Positions 59,649-64,000 of a stretch of 64,000 nt of DNA are shown one piece after another. The stretch covers positions 62,240 through 126,239 of the forward strand of contig VXBA01000905.1 of assembly GCA_013399895.1 (NCBI GenBank), given 5' to 3'. Source of the stretch: Serilophus lunatus. Taxonomy: Eukaryota > Chordata > Aves > Passeriformes > Eurylaimidae. The notes beneath the pieces were generated by a model. That model had not been told where the DNA came from. It ran no database searches and worked only from the letters and a program-made list of their open reading frames with translations. The first letter of the stretch is position 1; each line of letters starts with the position of its first letter. The translations under genes were made by a program, and so were the position numbers.

Positions 59649-62460
59649 AAAATTATTTAGGAAAATTAAATTGATCAAATTTTCAGTCTCTCCACTCTAA
59701 CAATGTCCTTGTAAGCTCACCATTGTACAAGAAGTAAACCATCACTCTTCACTGCTCCTAGTAAGATGCATTCTGCCATTAGAGACACAAGTGTGTAACT
59801 GTCTCTGGCAGTACTTGAACTTTGAAAGTTGAAACACAGTTCTGGGGCATGCTGGAGTGTGCATATGCAGTCACCATGATATCACTCCCCAGGCAGCAAG
59901 TGATTCTGCTGCTGGCAGGCTGTGCTTGGTCTGAGCTCCTCTTCCATCTGCTTCATCCTCAGAGCTGACTGCTGTGGCCACTCACAGAGCAATTTTGGCA
60001 GCAGGAAGGTACAGATGCCCAGCTTGGGAATGAGCTTTTGAAGTAGTGGCATCTCGGTGTCAGCTTGCCTTTCCAGCTGGTCTCTTCGATGTTCATCTCT
60101 GGCTAGAACCCTGGCTCTGCTGGCCACTCAGAAGTTGGGGTCAGTCTTTGTGGCTCTGGTGGCCTTCCCAGAAGAGCACTTGTCTCTGATTAGTCCCTCT
60201 GAAGGAGATAAAAGCTATCTTCATGCATAACTTTAAAAGTAAAATCACTGTGGAAAATCTCATGAAATTCACATAAAAACCTCTTTGAAATGACATTTAA
60301 TAATATGACAGATTTCCATTCTTGTTGAAAATTTCTGCTCTGCTCTACTAGTGTATGGTGGATTTATTTCTTCAATACAAAAGAGAGATTCATAAAGTGG
60401 AGAATGATTTCCAGAAGATAAACCAGAACATGCCTAAAATTACTCATGTACGAGGCATAATCTTTAACATATTGGTAAAGCAGTCACCATCATTCTTATA
60501 ACAGATAGATTAAAAAGCATTTTAGTACCTGCAGCTCTTAGACTGTCAGCAATGGAGTGAAAGGAGAACTGAAAATTGCTGTCTCTTCTTCCAAACATGA
60601 CCAAAATGAAACACTCTGTTCTAGTCTATTCTAGTCTATATTTTTATTCTTTTAAGGGGAAATCTCTTCAGATAGATATGTCCTCTGTTCCCTGTGAATA
60701 TACAAATGAGGAAAATAAGAAACAGGGAGAGTATTGAGTGTCTCACAAATTCCCTTTCAATGATCATGTCTGCACTAAGAGGGAGTTTGATAGTTCACTG
60801 AAAATTAAAATACTTGTGCAGTTGCAGTAGCAAGTGTATACAGGTTTTATCTGCTCAAGCCTTTTTCTTTTCACAGCATCACTATTCTGGAGGTTACAGC
60901 AAACTCATGTTGTAAATATGATCTAGGACATATGCAGATATTTTGCTGAATTAAAATGTAACAAAGAAAAATGTTATAGCCCTAGATTTATTGTGAGATT
61001 AGGCCAGAATTTATGTGTCTTAAGTAACTTTTTTTTTCTAGATAAGAATGCATTCATAGTAATGAATTCAAGTAGAAAGTATTATTTTGAGGAATTTAGG
61101 TATTCTTATTTTCTGTCTCAGAAAGGAATTAGAAAAAAGATAAAAATATACCTTATAGTAATTTAAGAATACATCTTACTGTAGGTAATGAAGAAATCAA
61201 CTGTTCAGCTGCACTCACACAACAATTCTCAGGCATCAGATTGGACCTGATTCCATAATTCTGTTTTCTAGCATAAAGGTAGATCCCATTTGTAATTAGG
61301 CACATTCACTCAGTCTATGGTACTGTGGATGGTTTTACTCTGCCCACCGTGCAGGATCAAAAGGACATTATTTTCAATTGTTCTTGATTATGCTTTGCAC
61401 TTCAAAGGGACACTTGAGCTGGAGGACCACCAAAACAATAGTATCATGTGAACATCCTGTCTTGTCTTGTTTTAAATAAATACACTGTCTACACACTGAT
61501 TCTTGGTTGCTGTGCAAAACCAGATGCTGTGACTCATGGTTTGTAAGTTTTAGAGTTCTGCCTTTAATAGAGTGGAGTTCTATATTTTGTGTTAATTTAT
61601 GGCTTAACTGGCAGACTGAACAAATAAAATATTAAAAAAGAGAATTTTATTTCTTTGTATTACAGATCCAGCCTTAGTTGATTGTGTGTTGATGCTGTTT
61701 TTTTCTAGCTTGCATATTTTCTGTTCTAAAAAAAGAAGTGTTGATTGTGTGAATAAGATTCAACTTACTTTTACACAGGATATTGACTTTTCAGTGAGTA
61801 ATGAGTAAAATGTAGTTATATAAGCCTGTCATTATGCCTGGAGTAGATAGAGTATGTTTATATGAAGGAAGGAATTTTGCTGAAAAAAAGCACCATGGAC
61901 TCATGTTTGGCACCATATACTCGTGTTTGCTTTCAGTAGAAGACAGCCAGAGTAGCAAAATACCAGTGGATAAGTGTGTACAATAGGACAGGCAGAATAT
62001 TCTTTCCATGACAAAAAATAACCTGCTGTAATTTCTGCAACATTTTTTTCTGCTTTGGCACGTCTCTCCAGATATATGATAGAAGTATATAAGTAGTGGA
62101 AGACTCCTTTTATCCAGACTCTTCTTTGCTGTCCCTGAGTTTACATCATTCTTTCAAAAGAAATTAATGAAAAAGTAGTGATACAAAGTCCATTATAGGT
62201 CTAGCTGAACTCTGAGGATTAGGGTGGTGAATGTAGGATTGTTTTGTTTTGCTCTGCAGCATGAGGTAATTTGAATTGGATGCATGGCCATGTATGCTCA
62301 GATCCTCAACACAATTCTCCCAAGCTCTCTGTCCACTATACCTGCAGAACTGGGGTGTCTCCTCCAAGAGCATAAAAAGTAGAAAGAAAACAGCGTACCC
62401 AGGTGCATCTTCTGTTTTGCCCTAGAGCTCTCTGCTAGCAAACCAAGAACACTGTTTTTG
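59649..62460. other. Non-coding DNA with one GC-rich block
   Basis: AT-rich unique sequence except 59880-60200, which is GC-rich and carries an 81-codon minus-strand frame with charged, helix-like composition (LARDEHRRDQLERQADTEMP). It could be a fragment of a processed pseudogene or an old repeat; no family recognised. Confidence 0.45.
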
Positions 62461-62465
62461 GGAAT
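62461..62465. repeat. 5-bp target-site duplication, left copy (GGAAT)
   Basis: GGAAT directly before the TG of the LTR at 62466, repeated exactly at 63377-63381. Confidence 0.85.
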
Positions 62466-62648
62466 TGTATTGGTTTCTCTCTGGACAGGTTTTGGTGGCA
62501 GTGGGGGGGCTGAGGGAGAGGCTTCTTCGAGAAACTGCTGGAAGTTTCCCCCATGCCCAGGCTGGGCCCGCTGCTGGCCAAGGCCGGGCCAATCAGCAGT
62601 TGAAGGAACGCCTCTGTGATAACATAGTTAAGAAGGAAGAAAAAAAAA

Positions 62649-62942
62649 NNNNNNNNNNNNNNNNNNNNNNNNNNNNNNNNNNNNNNNNNNNNNNNNNNNN
62701 NNNNNNNNNNNNNNNNNNNNNNNNNNNNNNNNNNNNNNNNNNNNNNNNNNNNNNNNNNNNNNNNNNNNNNNNNNNNNNNNNNNNNNNNNNNNNNNNNNNN
62801 NNNNNNNNNNNNNNNNNNNNNNNNNNNNNNNNNNNNNNNNNNNNNNNNNNNNNNNNNNNNNNNNNNNNNNNNNNNNNNNNNNNNNNNNNNNNNNNNNNNN
62901 NNNNNNNNNNNNNNNNNNNNNNNNNNNNNNNNNNNNNNNNNN
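62649..62942. other. Assembly gap (294 Ns)
   Basis: Unknown bases inside the solo LTR. Open frames running through this gap are artefacts of translating Ns. Confidence 0.99.
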
Positions 62943-63183
62943 CCGGAGCAGTTTGTGAGAGGAACTGTATCCTGTGAGGGATGGGATCCCATGGAATGTG
63001 GCTGGAAGGACTCTTCTCCCCAAGCCGTGGCTGAGAACAGCAGCTGACCACAGCAACACCTCCCCCCCCACCTCGCCTTTTCCCTTGACCGCTGCGGGAG
63101 AATAGGTTGGATGTAAGAAGGAGGGGGTGGGGGGTAAAAGGTGTCTCTTATTGTCCCTCACTCTTAGCTCTGATCTTGTTAGT

Positions 63184-63189
63184 AATAAA
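63184..63189 (+). terminator. Polyadenylation signal of the gapped LTR
   Basis: AATAAA followed by CCTGACTATTATTCCC, placed about 190 bp before the LTR end, as expected for R/U5. Confidence 0.6.
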
Positions 63190-63376
63190 CCTGACTATTA
63201 TTCCCGCATGGAGTCTTGTTTTGCCTGTGATGGTGATTAAGAAAGAATTTGTTGTAGTCCTTATCATGAGTAACGAAACTTCTCATTATATTCTCTTTCC
63301 TCTATAGCTGGGCAAGGGGGAGTGAGAGAGTGGCTGTAGTGGGACCCTGGCATTCAGCCCGGGTTAAACCACTACA

Positions 63377-63381
63377 GGAAT
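63377..63381. repeat. 5-bp target-site duplication, right copy (GGAAT)
   Basis: Exact copy of 62461-62465. Confidence 0.85.
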
Positions 63382-64000
63382 GAGGGTGCACTTTTCTGGA
63401 ACTGCAAAAGAACAGTGCCAATTAGAGAAAACAAGGGATTTCTGATTTGTGGCAGTTCCAAGGCAACAGACAATGAGTTGTCAGTTGAAAATGAGGATGT
63501 AAAATCAATGGGGAGCAAAGAGAATCATGATGGTTCATGAGAAATAACGTTTTTCCTTATGCATGTGAAATGTGCATTAGAAAGCAAGTGGATTTTGTGG
63601 TGTGTGGTTTGGGATGGTTTCTTGTGGGATCTGAGGTTTATGTTGATTTATATTTTTTAAAGAATATTTTAATCAAGAAGAAGAAAAGTGCCCTATTGAA
63701 TAATAAGGATCCTCTTGGTTGCTTTATTTGAAAGTTATTTGGAAAGTATCTGCAGAGTAGGGAAGCAAATGCAATTGAGCAGAAGAAAACTTGGTTGCTG
63801 GAACTCTTATTAACTCCTAACTACCTACATTCCATAAAAAGAGAGAAAAAACTGAAAAGTAGCTACTTTGTAAACTCTTTTAAGGGGAAAAGAGATTAAC
63901 TGAATACAATAGCGAATATAGGCAACATGGACTGCCTGTTCAGCAAGGCTAGAAAAAGAACGGAAAAAAAGACGGCAATGTCACATGAGGGAAAGTTTCA
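63382..64000. other. AT-rich non-coding DNA
   Basis: No recognisable feature to the end of the window. Confidence 0.6.

Larger units (their letters stand above)
62466..63376 (+). mobile_element. Solo LTR of an avian endogenous retrovirus, containing an assembly gap
   Basis: The element starts TGTATTGGTTTCTCTC, ends GGGTTAAACCACTACA and is flanked by GGAAT on both sides, so both ends are exact. Sense strand is plus: a CCAAT box at 62589-62593, a weak TATA-like ACATAGTTAAGAA at 62622-62634, and AATAAA at 63184-63189. The text matches a common avian LTR type that has GAGAAACTGCTGGAAGTTTC-like sequence early and, from established knowledge, an internal array of short repeats containing GGAGCAGTTYGTGA. 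One such unit (CCGGAGCAGTTTGTGAGAGG) is the first sequence after the Ns, so the gap probably covers that array. No retroviral genes flank it. Confidence 0.88.

Noticed and set aside
62435..63161. Open frames of 150-185 codons around the gap
   Set aside because: Most of their length is translated Ns.
1..64000. CRISPR arrays, operons, bacterial insertion sequences, rRNA genes
   Set aside because: No spaced identical repeats, no dense coding, and the repeats are clearly avian retroelements.

Overview
The window is vertebrate nuclear DNA from a bird, most likely a songbird (passerine). It holds many CR1 LINE copies with typical avian 3' ends, three solo retroviral LTRs that end in TAAACCAnnACA (the type abundant in birds), and a SINE whose head is a tRNA-Ile and whose tail is CR1. 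That SINE structure is the one described as TguSINE1 in zebra finch. Most of the window is AT-rich and looks like intron or intergenic DNA. It has no bacterial features, and apart from host exons and repeat remnants the open frames look like chance.

Layout. 0.8-2.4 kb: a very long (1605 bp) GC-rich solo LTR on the minus strand, flanked by a 5-bp target-site duplication. 4.9-5.1 kb: the tRNA-Ile SINE. 8.0 kb: a possible minus-strand host exon. 8.4-17.9 kb: five plus-strand CR1 fragments, two of which keep a long reverse-transcriptase frame broken by one stop codon each. 18-35 kb: mostly featureless AT-rich DNA with microsatellites and low-complexity tracts. 35.4-36.0 kb: a plus-strand solo LTR. 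40.5 and 52.3 kb: two plus-strand exons with canonical splice sites and matching phase, which I read as neighbouring or near-neighbouring exons of one host gene that I cannot name. 45.4 kb: a minus-strand CR1 tail. 58.2-59.6 kb: a CR1 copy that keeps esterase and endonuclease remnants but has lost its reverse transcriptase. 62.5-63.4 kb: a third solo LTR with a perfect 5-bp target-site duplication; a 294-base assembly gap lies inside it.

Interpretation. The simplest reading is that much of the window is introns of a plus-strand gene, with retroelements inserted over time. The mobile elements are related in function: the SINE carries the same 3' tail type as two of the CR1 copies, as expected if CR1 proteins mobilised it. 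The three LTRs differ in body but share their 3' terminal motif, and the two with readable flanks made 5-bp duplications. I found no evidence of an undescribed gene system. The points most worth checking are the unusual 1.6-kb LTR, the unidentified host exons, and the chimeric CR1.
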